64,000 nt of DNA from Xylogone sp. PMI_703 (Eukaryota; Ascomycota; Leotiomycetes): NCBI GenBank assembly GCA_021399445.1, contig JAJTUQ010000004.1, positions 5,084,001 to 5,148,000 on the forward strand. Reading direction: 5' to 3'. This document shows positions 1 to 9,321 of this stretch, piece after piece. Every line of letters begins with the position of its first letter. Positions within the stretch are counted from its first letter, which is position 1. The position numbers and the translations under genes are program-made. The notes under the pieces are model-generated. The model searched no databases and was not told where the DNA came from. It saw only the letters and a list, made by a program, of their open reading frames with translations.

Positions 1-335
1 GAGAAACAGAGAATAAACTAATATTTTGATCAATCGTTTTCTAGGTATCCGTAAAATGTTTGGCCTTCCTTGAAAGTGCATGCATACCCAGTGAGCTGTA
101 CTATGTAGACGCATTTGTGGAAAGTCCATAATTGAGCAATATCGATGGAAGAAATAAAATAAAATATTGAATCTAAAAATCTAGAATAATAACCAAAAAT
201 ATAACTCCGGACCAAGATCACGCCACTATCCAGCCCGCTTATCCAGATATATCCTGATTGCTCCAAAACCCACAATATCCCCAAAAATTATACCAGTCAT
301 TAATCCGAGGCCATCAATTTGATAAATACACGTTC
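1..335. other. Left-edge intergenic stretch, no gene seen
   Basis: AT-rich sequence downstream of the first transporter gene. The only long open frame is an 84-codon one on the minus strand with low-complexity Tyr/Ile/Ser-rich content and no recognisable motif. I see nothing functional beyond the likely 3' untranslated region of the neighbouring gene. Confidence 0.4.
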
Positions 336-1905
336 TTATTCAGTCCTCTTCCTCGTGTCGGGGAGGAAGAACCATAATCCAAGCATACATAAAAACAATC
401 CAATGGCAATGGGATGCAACACGAATGTGCCGACAGCCTGTGCTAGAATACCGGTCAAGAATGGAGCCAAGGCACCACCAGAGCTACCAAAAGCGCTGAT
501 AACTCCCAGGCTACTGACCTGGTCTTTTCTGGCAATAGCTCTCAAAAACAGGGAAGTGGCACAAGGATAGACTGGTCCAAGTAAAAGGCCAACAATGGAG
601 ACTGCTACCGCATCACCGATGACATTAGGCACGAACCAGACCAGCAGTTCAAAGATTACCGCCCCGATAACGATGCCATAGACGAAGGCCTTCTCTCCAA
701 TTTTCTGCGCTTGATGGGATAGGAGAAAGCGCCCCAAAGTAATACCTGCCCAGAAACCAGAGGTTACGTAACCAACGGACTCGGACGAGCCTTCACGGGT
801 AGTGATCAGGAAGGAAATAACCCAGCCTGAGATAGAAACCTCGGCACCTTGGTAAGCGAAGATAAAGAGAGCTCCGAGGATGACGACCTTCAGTTTGAAG
901 ACTTTTACCATGTCGGAGAGAAGGCTTGAGGATGTTGGATTGGGTTCTAGGCTGATTTGTACAGTGGCAGAGTTGAGAAGAGTCTGGTTAGATTCTGTAT
1001 CGTAGTGCCAGAACGCCCATGGCACAAAGATGGTATCAAGGAAGGTTATGCCCAGAGGAATAATGTAGTATCGACTCCAGGGCTGTCCGACTGAGACAAT
1101 GGATGTTGCAATTATTGGACCGATAGTGCCACCAATACCATAGCTACCATGCATGAAGCCAAGCATCTTGGTGCCATTCTGAAGGTTTGACACAAAGACG
1201 TTTGCAATGGCAAGATTAATGGCCATGCCAAATCCAAGAAAGAAAAACACGACAACAATCACGGGAAACGGTGGGGTGAACACAACAGGCAGGTAGCCAA
1301 ACAGTATCAGGGAATGAGCAAAGAGCAATGCTTTGGCTCTGCCTAGACGAGATCGAATGGCATCAACAAAGAATGCGGCAGAGATGAACCCAACGGCGTT
1401 TGTAATGAAGATGAGAGAGACTATTGCATAACCAATGTTGTAGTGCCTTTGAAACAGTAAGTCAGCGCTGAAGATTGTGTAGTCAGTTTAGTCGGTACCT
1501 CTCGATATAAGGGATCAGAGCACCAGGGGCACTGTCCGATAATCCCATAGCAAAAGTTATTAGGCAAGCGGACAGCATCCGAAATCTGTTCATGGGGGGA
1601 TTGGAAAAACTTTGCAAAGCATCAAAGGTCTCGGCGTGCTCAACCGGCGTGGCCGGTCGGCTCATCTCAAGGTCAACGTGTGACTCCACCGGTGAAGTGG
1701 TGACAGAAGTAGAAGATTCATGCCTCCTAGGAGGGGGTCGAACATTGGTCAGCTCAACAGAACTGTGCTGCGTCTCAGGGACGGAATGGTAAGTCCTGGG
1801 GAAAGCTTTTTGGGGAGCTGGTAAAATAGCATCATTATCATAGTGCACTTTCTTGGCCGTAGGTGGCTCAATTTGTATAAATGCATGGAATGCATCGGCG
1901 CTCAT
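336..1905 (-). CDS. MFS transporter (fungal BSC6/fucose-permease-like type)
   Basis: Two exons, 1905-1499 and 1446-336, separated by a 52-nt GT-AG intron; the spliced frame is 505 residues. The first ~95 residues are hydrophilic and Pro/Ser/Thr-rich (cytosolic). Two six-helix bundles follow, separated by a hydrophilic loop carrying the NPTSSS stretch. Visible MFS hallmarks include the first-helix motif LSDSAPGALIPYIER, the loop RSRLGRAKALL and repeated Gly-rich helices such as GSYGIGGTIGPI. The protein is expected in the plasma or vacuolar membrane as a proton-coupled carrier. The substrate cannot be read from sequence. The start is the first ATG of the open frame and lies 762 bp from the divergently transcribed EIF1AD-like gene. 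The MFS assignment is strong; the subfamily is a guess from overall resemblance. Confidence 0.88.
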
Positions 1906-2667
1906 TTTGATTATCTAATACTTTAACTAAAGGAAAACTTGAAAACTAGCAAAAGAGAGATAAAGGAGTCTTTAGAAGTTGAGCATTTGATACGGAAAGG
2001 AGAAGAGAGAACCGTCAGGGAGATAGTGTGTGCAGGCAGTGAGAAGACTCTCTGCTTAATAACGACCATAAGCTCTTGTCATAGTAGGACAGATGTTCAA
2101 AGGCGCGGCCAGCTATCAGGCGGAAATCCCGTCTAGCTCTGGTCTGGAGCTGTGCCAGAGAGTGCTCCTTGGCATTGGCTGTTTTCTGCTGGTCACACTC
2201 ACTACCGTCGTATCTCTGGCCCGCCCGCTGTCAGCTGCTGGTGGTGCGACTGCATAAGTGTGTTGACATCGTGAGAAATTTTCATAGTCTCGAGCGCTCC
2301 ATCAGGTCCGATCTCGCGGAGCCGGATGGGTTATTGCCTCATTGGGCAATTCTGCTTGCCGTATGTTGAGAGCTCCGCTTCACGATGCTGGAGAGGACTC
2401 GGAGGGGCAGGCCGGGGCCGGGGCTGGCTTCTCTTTCTTCCGGGCTGACCTTCCCTTCCTTCGGTTCCCCTCCCGCCTTGCAGCACGCACGGACCGCCGA
2501 GCACCAAAAAAAAGCTGCAAGGTCCAGAAAGTTCGATTTACACTGTTACATATTTGAGCTTCAATGTTACGGTGTATATATCCACGGTACTCAGACAATT
2601 GACAGCTGCTGCTTTCGGGAAGCATTGATACTATCATTACTGTATCTTTCCCCGCCACACTGCAACC
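1906..2667. other. Divergent intergenic region (promoters of the MFS and EIF1AD-like genes)
   Basis: This stretch between two outward-facing start codons must hold both promoters. Short open frames are scattered on both strands without family resemblance. A G/C-rich block around 2390-2510 precedes the EIF1AD-like start. No TATA box or operator stands out clearly enough to call. Confidence 0.35.
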
Positions 2668-3144
2668 ATGGGGCGACCCAAGAGAAATGTGATGGCCACA
2701 GCTGCAGCAACGTCGACCCCGCCATCAGAGCTAACACCAACTCAAGCAATTGCCCGTGTTGTCAAGGCCGAGGGAAACAATCTCTATACTTGTTCACTTC
2801 CGGATCGGAAGACAGTCCTTGTGGAGCTCCCTGCAAAGTTCCGAAACACTATCTGGATCAAACGTGGAGGATACGTCCTGCTCGATTTCAAAGAGGCCGA
2901 TGCAAGACAAAATAAGATCGAGGGGGAGATTATCAATGTCGTCCGTGACGAACATATGTGGAGGAAAGAGGCATATTGGTGCGCTAGCTATGCCCACGTC
3001 TCATCTTTGCTAGCTGCTAATCGATTTGTGTCTTCTAGGCCCAAAGAATTCCAAAAGACTTCTTCGTACCCGGAGGACTCCGATGAGGAAGAGTCCAACG
3101 TAGGCAAGATGCCTCCTTCAGATTACTCGGAGGACGACGAATAG
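2668..3144 (+). CDS. EIF1AD-like protein (S1-like/eIF1A-type RNA-binding domain)
   Basis: Small acidic-tailed protein with a single S1-like OB fold. I place an intron at 2979-3038 (GTGCGC...TTCTAG with a GCTAAT branch site), giving a 138-residue product in which WRKEAYW joins directly to PKEFQ, as in the EIF1AD family. Family features seen: an N-terminal GRPKRN basic motif, the IARVVKAEGNNLYTCSLP strand, the GEIINVVRDEHMW strand and an acidic tail (DSDEEES, EDDE). Animal EIF1AD is a nuclear protein linked to stress response and late small-subunit maturation; the role here is by family only. The intron is 60 nt, without stops, so the unspliced frame also reads through to the same stop. The gene converges on ALG3 with only 37 bp between stop codons. 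Confidence 0.85.
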   Translation: MGRPKRNVMATAAATSTPPSELTPTQAIARVVKAEGNNLYTCSLPDRKTVLVELPAKFRNTIWIKRGGYVLLDFKEADARQNKIEGEIINVVRDEHMWRKEAYWCASYAHVSSLLAANRFVSSRPKEFQKTSSYPEDSDEEESNVGKMPPSDYSEDDE

Positions 3145-3181
3145 ATCGCCAAATATCAACATATCCTGCTCTACCGGAAAT

Positions 3182-4622
3182 TCAGCTTTCTCCAGAGGCT
3201 TTGCTGCTTGGTTTTGTTTCGTCAAGAGGCTCCTCGAAGTCATTCGCCGTACCCAACCACACGCTCGCCACGGCTACCAACAAGGACCCTACTACAACCG
3301 CCGAGCTAGTACTTGTACTCGGATAAACATTCCAGGCCCACTCTTGCGCAGCCCATATTGAATACTGAAGAATTGGATTCATGCCGCTTCTCCAAAGCAA
3401 ATAGGGGGTGGCCCAGGCGATGTACGCGTAAAACTGGTAATGCAATGACCGCGCGAATAGCATTCCAATGGCAATTGCTGTTAAGATTGTTGCCATTACG
3501 AAGTCGGGTGTAACTCTCAGCGAGACGGCTCGTTGTGCCCCGCCAAGTGGTTCTTCTAACTTCAATGCGCGTTGAATCAATTGTGAAGGCGTCTTTCCCG
3601 AAGTACGCAACCACCTAGTCAAGATAAATACTACCAGGATGCTGAGATGCCCAACCAACAATGAGATGGAGAATTCTTTACTGAGAAATTTCTCTTCACC
3701 GACAAATCTCCAATTCACAGTCCATTTAAACAGGAACTGTCTTGAAAACTCAAATGCTCGACTCAAATACCCAATGGCATTTGTCGGCAGGAACGGTAGC
3801 GCAATCACAATTTGGAGTTGGGTCATCAGCCAGGCCTGTTTTAGGCTCCCCTGGACGCCTCTCGCAAAGAACAGCACAAGTCCTACTCCGGGCAGGGCCA
3901 ATAGTAGGGACATCTTAATCCCAACACCCAAGCTATATGCCATTGATCCAATCGTCCACATCCGCCTTTGGTACATGAATATAGCCAACCAAAGAGCAAG
4001 TGTTGCGAAAGCGTCATTGAAGCAGCGAAGGAGAAAGATACTATGTAGGCGTTTCGAGAGAACTAGCATAGGAAAGACGTAGATCGGTACCTATAGAAAA
4101 CAGTCTATTTAGCAAGCCAAATCTGAAAATAATGAGCGAGATTGTACCAGAAATGCATACCTTTGCACGTCTGTAACAGCTCATAACAATTCCAACTGTT
4201 ACTACATAAACCACTCCAAATATTCGCTGGGCCATTAAAATGTCTGTCCCTCTGTTCGTAGCATAGTACAACATCCAATAGATGTATACATGTGCAGCAG
4301 GATAAACCAGCGGTCCAGTTCCACCTTTTATCTGCGTATAATCACGTTCTCCCTGAATATACTGCTCTACTTGCTCCATATAAGCTACCCAATCAATTTC
4401 AGTATCTAGAAATCGTGAGTATTAGTTATATCTACACATACGCGGAAGAGGGAAGGAGAGATACTTGCATGGAATGAACGAAATAACAAGACTGCATAGC
4501 AAAGCTTCGAATAGTATTAGGAGCGGAGGAATATACTTCGCCAGCGGATGTCTGGACATGGCCAGGTCGACAACCTGATTGTACGCCGTCATGTATAACG
4601 GTGGGCTTTTTTTATCCGCCAT
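3182..4622 (-). CDS. ALG3: Dol-P-Man:Man5GlcNAc2-PP-Dol alpha-1,3-mannosyltransferase
   Basis: Three exons, 4622-4469, 4405-4161 and 4090-3182, spliced to 435 residues. ALG3 adds the first dolichol-phosphate-mannose-derived mannose on the lumenal side of the ER membrane during N-glycan precursor assembly. Family hallmarks are the [13 protein letters not shown] loop after the first helix, the [15 protein letters not shown] block, and [17 protein letters not shown] near the middle. About ten hydrophobic segments follow, ending in a hydrophilic tail. The first intron (4468-4406) begins with GCAAGT, not GT; only this GC donor restores the YTEIDW frame, since the nearby GT donor gives an immediate stop. 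The second intron (4160-4091) is normal. An in-frame ATG at 4670 would add 16 residues; I chose 4622 because the extension looks unlike a conserved N terminus. Confidence 0.95.
4406..4468 (-). other. GC-AG intron in ALG3
   Basis: Donor GCAAGT at 4468-4463, acceptor TTTCTAG ending at 4406, length 63 nt. Joining CCA-T to AT-ACT-GAA gives PYTEID, the conserved ALG3 loop. The alternative GT donor four bases downstream shifts into a TGA. The C in the second donor position with an otherwise strong AAGT match is typical of the rare GC-AG class. Confidence 0.85.
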
Positions 4623-4913
4623 ATTGAAGAATTGGGAATATATCCCTTCAAAAGTTTTGGGACAATTCAAAGATTAAAGGTGTTAGTTACTGTAACACTC
4701 CTCGAAAGTCCACCTATGCCGTGGATGGCTTGGCAGGGACTCAATTGACAGGGATTAGATTTCGAATTGCCTGAGGCATGAATGCGTCATTTCCCAGAGA
4801 TGACCAAGCTTCGTGGGGAAAGCTTCAAACCTCTGGATTAGAAAAGGGAAAACAGACCAGTCTTCAATTTAGCTTAAATTTTCAATTCTTTTTTTGTAAA
4901 TTTGCATAACCCA

Positions 4914-5423
4914 ATGGCACCAGTATCGCGCATGTCAGCATTACTAAAGCGTTCTACCATCTGCGCTCAATGCTTCCAGAGCATCAATCCCGTAACTCGG
5001 ACATTCACAACTCGGGCCTCTCAAATAGCTGTCTCCAAATACCACAGAGTACCAACCGCTTCCCTTTTCCAAACCAATTTCCCTCATCGATTGTCTCAGC
5101 AACAGCAGCAGCCACAGCGACGACTCCTTGCTAGCGCTGCTTCTACTTCTCTCACAGCCGACGAGATCCTCGATGAAATCCAGGAACAGTATGCGGCGGC
5201 GCGAGACGAGTTCGAGATAGCTACGGAGGAGACGGAGGGGAAAACTATATATGCTGCAGATGATAGGGCGGCGGCGAGAGAGGAGTTGAAGAAGCTTAAG
5301 GATATGTTTGAGGAAGCGCTACAAGGTGCCCATGGGGAAGAAGTCCGGAGAAGAGTTGGACCGAGGATAAGGGAATTGGAGACTGCGGTGGAAGAGTTGA
5401 ATAAAGCTGATTATGAAGACTGA
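4914..5423 (+). CDS. Hypothetical protein with mitochondrial-type presequence and coiled coil
   Basis: Single-exon frame of 169 residues from the ATG at 4914; an upstream in-frame ATG at 4902 adds four. The first ~80 residues are rich in Arg, Ser, Thr and Gln with almost no acids, matching a mitochondrial presequence, and include a QQQQQP run and an RRLLAS step that could be a processing site. The remaining ~95 residues are highly charged and helical (DEILDEIQEQYAAARDEFE, EELKKLKDMFEEAL, RELETAVEELNK), suggesting a short coiled coil in the matrix or on the inner membrane. I do not recognise a named family. Its start lies about 290 bp from the divergent ALG3 start, so the two may share a promoter region. 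Confidence 0.75.
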   Translation: MAPVSRMSALLKRSTICAQCFQSINPVTRTFTTRASQIAVSKYHRVPTASLFQTNFPHRLSQQQQQPQRRLLASAASTSLTADEILDEIQEQYAAARDEFEIATEETEGKTIYAADDRAAAREELKKLKDMFEEALQGAHGEEVRRRVGPRIRELETAVEELNKADYED

Positions 5424-5783
5424 TAGAATAGTATTGTGCATTAAAGATCACGACTGGTTATGTATCTTCTCAGTGCAAGAGTTGTGTTACTAGAACTGTT
5501 TGACATTATAACCTAGTATTTGACCTGATTTTATAATTACTGCATGCAATACCTCCTCTATGTTAGAACGACAACCTAAACCGAACGATGCAGGAAATAA
5601 ACGCTTATTTTCATCATCAAACAACAACTTCCACATATGTTAATGGGTATCTGGCCGCTTTTCCTCAAAGCAAATCTAACGAAGCAGAAGTGATTAGTTT
5701 CATATCCGCGTAGCCCACTCATTAGAACATAGAAAATTCGTCAAATGGTTTTTTTCCCCAGATGCCAGCCTACCAGTGGGATT
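5424..5783. other. Convergent intergenic spacer, nothing seen
   Basis: AT-rich spacer between the stop codons of the mitochondrial-type protein and the unknown minus-strand gene. It presumably carries both 3' untranslated regions. No open frame or repeat of note. Confidence 0.4.
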
Positions 5784-7078
5784 TCAAGCATCAGGATCAC
5801 TGCTACTCTCCTCTTCAGGCTGTAGCTCGTCTTTGATTGACATCATGTAATTTCTTGCGCACATTACAACAATTGCAATAGCAAGTCCGTTCCAGACGTC
5901 CTTGCCTAACTCCTTAAAGTCAAAATGAGTGATGAATCTGCCCTCGGACTTCGAATCTGCGGAGTCAAGCGTAACAATAAATGCCATGGTTTTTGCACAC
6001 ATAATACCATATAGTAGTGGTGGTCTTCTCGAGTACAACACCACTTCACCTTTGGTATTGATACGCCCTGGTGCTGGAAGAGAGAGTGCTTGTCGATGTT
6101 GTAGAGCAAGGAAACGTAGCTGGTCAACAATAGCCTTGTGAATCACATCGTATTTGTCTCCTGGACGCGCGGCAAGGACTGTAATGACAGGTATGAATCG
6201 CAAATTGGCATAGTCGCCATCAGTTTCAGACCATTTGATATAATTCTGGATCTCCTTTGCCATAATCTTTTCCGCAGGAAGATATATTTCGTACTTTTCC
6301 TTGACCCGGGCACCAAGAGTCACGAGGGATTGGAGGGCTCTTACACCTAGCAGTTTTTGTTAATAACCGGTAGACCAATGACATTGGGGAAAATATATTA
6401 AGTACCTCTATAACTGGAAGCAAAGTTGTAATTAATCAGTGCCTCTTTGGTCTTACCCGTAAACAGGTCTTCGGGGAAAGTGCTGAAATCTATGCGCCAA
6501 TCTGACGGTAGCAAGGGTTCATAGCTACGCATCGCAAGCCTTTCAAAAAGGAATTCTTCATCCTTGTGCCATTTGCCCCCTCTTTCACCATTTCGAACAG
6601 CTTGAATCTCTTTTATTCGAAGGGCTAGCTCTGCCTGCCTATCGAGAGATTCTGTCTCTTTTTCCTCTGTTATCTCAGGCTCGGCGTCTTCATCTTCGTC
6701 AACAGATTGTCGGTCCTGGTAATCTTCATCGGTATCACGATATGGGTCATCGGTATCACGATATGGGGGATCGACTGAGTCTGCGTCGTCGTCGTCGCCA
6801 TATCTAACGCGATTCGACTCGTCATCTTGCTCGAAAGTGTCGCGATCTCTCTTGCGACCATTTTTCTTTTGTTTCTTGGTATCTGAAGGAGAAAGGTATT
6901 TCTGATTGACCTTCTTCCGTGCCTTTTCTAGAGCTTTACGATCGTGCGGTACCGAGGGAGGATCATAATCGTCTTCGGGGCGCTCTACATCGCGGGAGAT
7001 AGTTGTTGGATCAAGGGTGGTCCGGCGACGCTTGGCAGCTGGGGATATAAAATTGAAGAATCTATTGATCTGTTCCAT
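5784..7078 (-). CDS. Conserved-looking hypothetical protein with basic/acidic N-terminal half and C-terminal membrane segment
   Basis: Two exons, 7078-6406 and 6346-5784, with a 59-nt intron; 411 residues. The N-terminal ~170 residues are disordered and highly charged: a basic AAKRRR motif at 15-20, a KKQKKNGRKRDRD nuclear-localisation-like run, then a long Asp/Glu-rich stretch. A folded-looking core follows (GKWHKDEEFLFERLAMRSYEP, WRIDFSTFPEDLFT, GVRALQSLVTLGARVKEKYE). Near the C terminus, about residues 376-394 (WNGLAIAIVVMCARNYMM) form one hydrophobic helix followed by an acidic tail of about 17 residues, a tail-anchor-like layout. A nuclear-import-type N terminus with a C-terminal helix would suit a nuclear-envelope protein, but that is inference. 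I do not recognise the family. Confidence 0.8.
6727..6768. repeat. 21-bp tandem duplication inside coding sequence
   Basis: Two adjacent 21-nt units (6727-6747 and 6748-6768) differ at the last base only. On the minus strand they encode two copies of a PYRDTDD-like heptapeptide in the acidic region of the unknown gene. The unit is 3n, so copy-number change would not shift the frame. Confidence 0.9.
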
Positions 7079-7718
7079 CTGATCGTGTTAAGGAAGGCTC
7101 TTGTAGCAACGTTAACTAGATGTCTCGGCCAGATGTCACAAGATGGTAATGCGATTGAAAGTTGCTAAGTGGAATTGAGAGTGAAAGGAAAAGAGCTTTC
7201 AAAGATGAAGTACTTTTCACAGAAACTCATCAAAAGGCAAACCCATCCAGCATTGTCGAGGTCGCAAAGACCTTCATAGCTCTTTGTCAAAAGGAAGTCC
7301 CTAAAACTTGGCGCGCTGTACAACAAGCTCGGGGGCTTGTGGAGTTCGCTAGTGTCCGCTTCGACCAAACCTTCTTTCAGTGGATCTAGACACAAAGAAC
7401 ACTCATAACTTGCATTTACTCATCACAATTGGTCACATTCTAATTCCTGCATTACGAGATGGTTGCTTATTTCTCTTTATTGATAAATATTGCTCCTGCT
7501 GTACACACTCATCCTTCTTTAACACAATTTGTCAGGCTGAAACGTGGGCATCCCAGGGGCAGTCAGCCTACATGATCGCTTCAATTTGCCCAAAAGAAAT
7601 CACGAATCAGCAACATCGGAATGGAGCCCACGGACGTACAGTTGACTTTTCAGCCTCAATTAGACTTGGATTTACCATTCTGTTGGGATCTTATGAAAAT
7701 TACCACTTTGAGTTTGGG
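7079..7718. other. Intergenic stretch upstream of the unknown gene
   Basis: Between the 3' end of the MCH-type transporter and the start of the unknown gene, both minus strand. Overlapping 75- and 76-codon frames at 7162-7395 lie on opposite strands and show no family features. The stretch must include the promoter of the unknown gene; I cannot pick out its elements. Confidence 0.35.
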
Positions 7719-9321
7719 TTAGTAGACTGTGGTTAACTTCCAGCCAACAACCATAATCCTTGCAATAATAAGACAGATCATGGAGCCAGCATATGATAGA
7801 CCAGAGAAGATGATCAACCCATAATACTGACCACCATCAGTGGTAAGGATCTGTCCTGCAATTGGGAGACCAGTTAAAGTGCTATGATCAACAGTTAGCG
7901 GCGAGTGGTGTAGATGGCTAGCATCAAAACTTACCCAAACGAGACAAGCATCCAGCATGTTGAGAAGTATCTTCCATAGTTCTCGGTTTTACACATTTGG
8001 CCGACACATACCGGGCTCAGGCTAAGATTACTGCCACTAGCAACCCCAAAAGTAATAGCGAAAACAATTATCATGGCGCTGGATGTTCCGGAAGGTAGCC
8101 ATAGTCCAAGGCACATGGCAACACAGAACCCAATGCTAATAATGAGCGTATTGAGTCTTCCCATCATGTCTGCCACTATACCGGCAGCAAATCGTCCAAG
8201 AATTGAACCGGCGTTGAAGACAGCTAAAATTTTGTATGCAAACGTCAAGCTGTGTCCATGGCTAACCATTTCCGAGATGATATATGTCATAGGAACAAAG
8301 AGCCCCCATTCTGTCAAGAAGATTCCAAACGTAAGAAGTGCAAAAGGCTTATCTTTGAACACCGTCAAGTCTGGAAGAACGGATGAAAGGCTAGCTATTT
8401 TCTTTTTCGGTAGGCGGCTTGTAATCAAGAGGTTTGCAACAATCAGAAGGAAGAGAGTTATGAACCCGACGATTCTAGTACTCCAAGCAAATCCTATCTT
8501 TGGGAGTAATTTCTGTAGCATAAGTGGGTAAATAACTCCACCGACACCACCAGAGGTCATAGCAATACCGGTTGCGTTGCCTCGCTTTGTCAAAAAGTAA
8601 TGTCCGATTGAGGCAATGGCAGGAGTATTGACGAGACCACCCCCCATGCCGTTCAGAACGCTATACACTATGAAGAAGTGCCAGTATTCTTTCATGATAT
8701 AAGCATCGATACAATATACTAGGATATATCTATGTACTTACCAGTGCAGCTCCCCAAGAGCATCATTGAAAGGGTTAAGAGCACACTGCCCAGCAGAAGC
8801 AGCCATCTCGGCCCATAAGCATCAAAGATTGGACCAATTGGGGCCCCAAAGAAGAAAGTGGCGAATAACTCGAAGCCAAAAATCCAGCTGTACGAATAAG
8901 GTCAGTCTCAGTTAGATTATAAGAGAAGCTAAAAAGAGGTATTTGATTATGGACGATCCACCTACCTTATTTGACTTGGAGAATAGTTTTTCAGTTGATG
9001 CGTCTGCATCCAATCATATAAAACGCTGGAGCAGTTGATTATTCCAAATACTGAGAAGGATGCACAGAAGGACCCGAGGACGACAGACCATGCTTTCAGA
9101 CCGCCTTCTGGAAAGTCGTCCTTGTTGTCGACAGCACCGTTATTTGGGCTGTCTGAATCATGTTTCTCAACGTCCTTCTCATCAATTGGCTCTACCGGAC
9201 TTTTCACACCCCCCTTCTCTTCGCTAAGAGGAGATGGTTCCACATCTTCACCTTGTAATACATGATCGCGGTTTTTTAGGCAGCTGTCCTCTGCATAATT
9301 GCTAACTGTTATGCTTTGCAT
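7719..9321 (-). CDS. MFS monocarboxylate/riboflavin-type transporter (MCH family)
   Basis: Four exons, 9321-8966, 8887-8742, 8688-7935 and 7881-7719, spliced to 472 residues. Introns are short (53-78 nt). The cytosolic N terminus (~75 residues) is acidic and ends in FPEGGLKAWSVVLGSF, the entry motif of fungal MCH/MCT carriers; SPSQISWIFGFELFATF and the GMGGGLVNTPAIASIGHYF and KRGNATGIAMTSGGVGG blocks are also family-typical. Twelve membrane helices are expected in the plasma membrane. Yeast relatives include a riboflavin importer (MCH5) and MCH proteins of unknown substrate, so substrate is open here. Upstream lies a 1.8-kb gene-free interval. Confidence 0.9.

Noticed and set aside
2385..2915. 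176-codon plus-strand frame upstream of and overlapping the EIF1AD-like gene
   Set aside because: It lies in another frame over a conserved domain, and its own protein is low-complexity with no family features.
7162..7395. Pair of 75-76-codon frames on opposite strands
   Set aside because: Mirror-image frames in intergenic DNA without motifs; coding on both strands is unlikely.
336..9321. Possible transport or metabolic gene cluster from the two MFS genes and the nearby reductase
   Set aside because: The genes between are housekeeping or unknown, with no polyketide, peptide synthetase, terpene or P450 gene and no local regulator.
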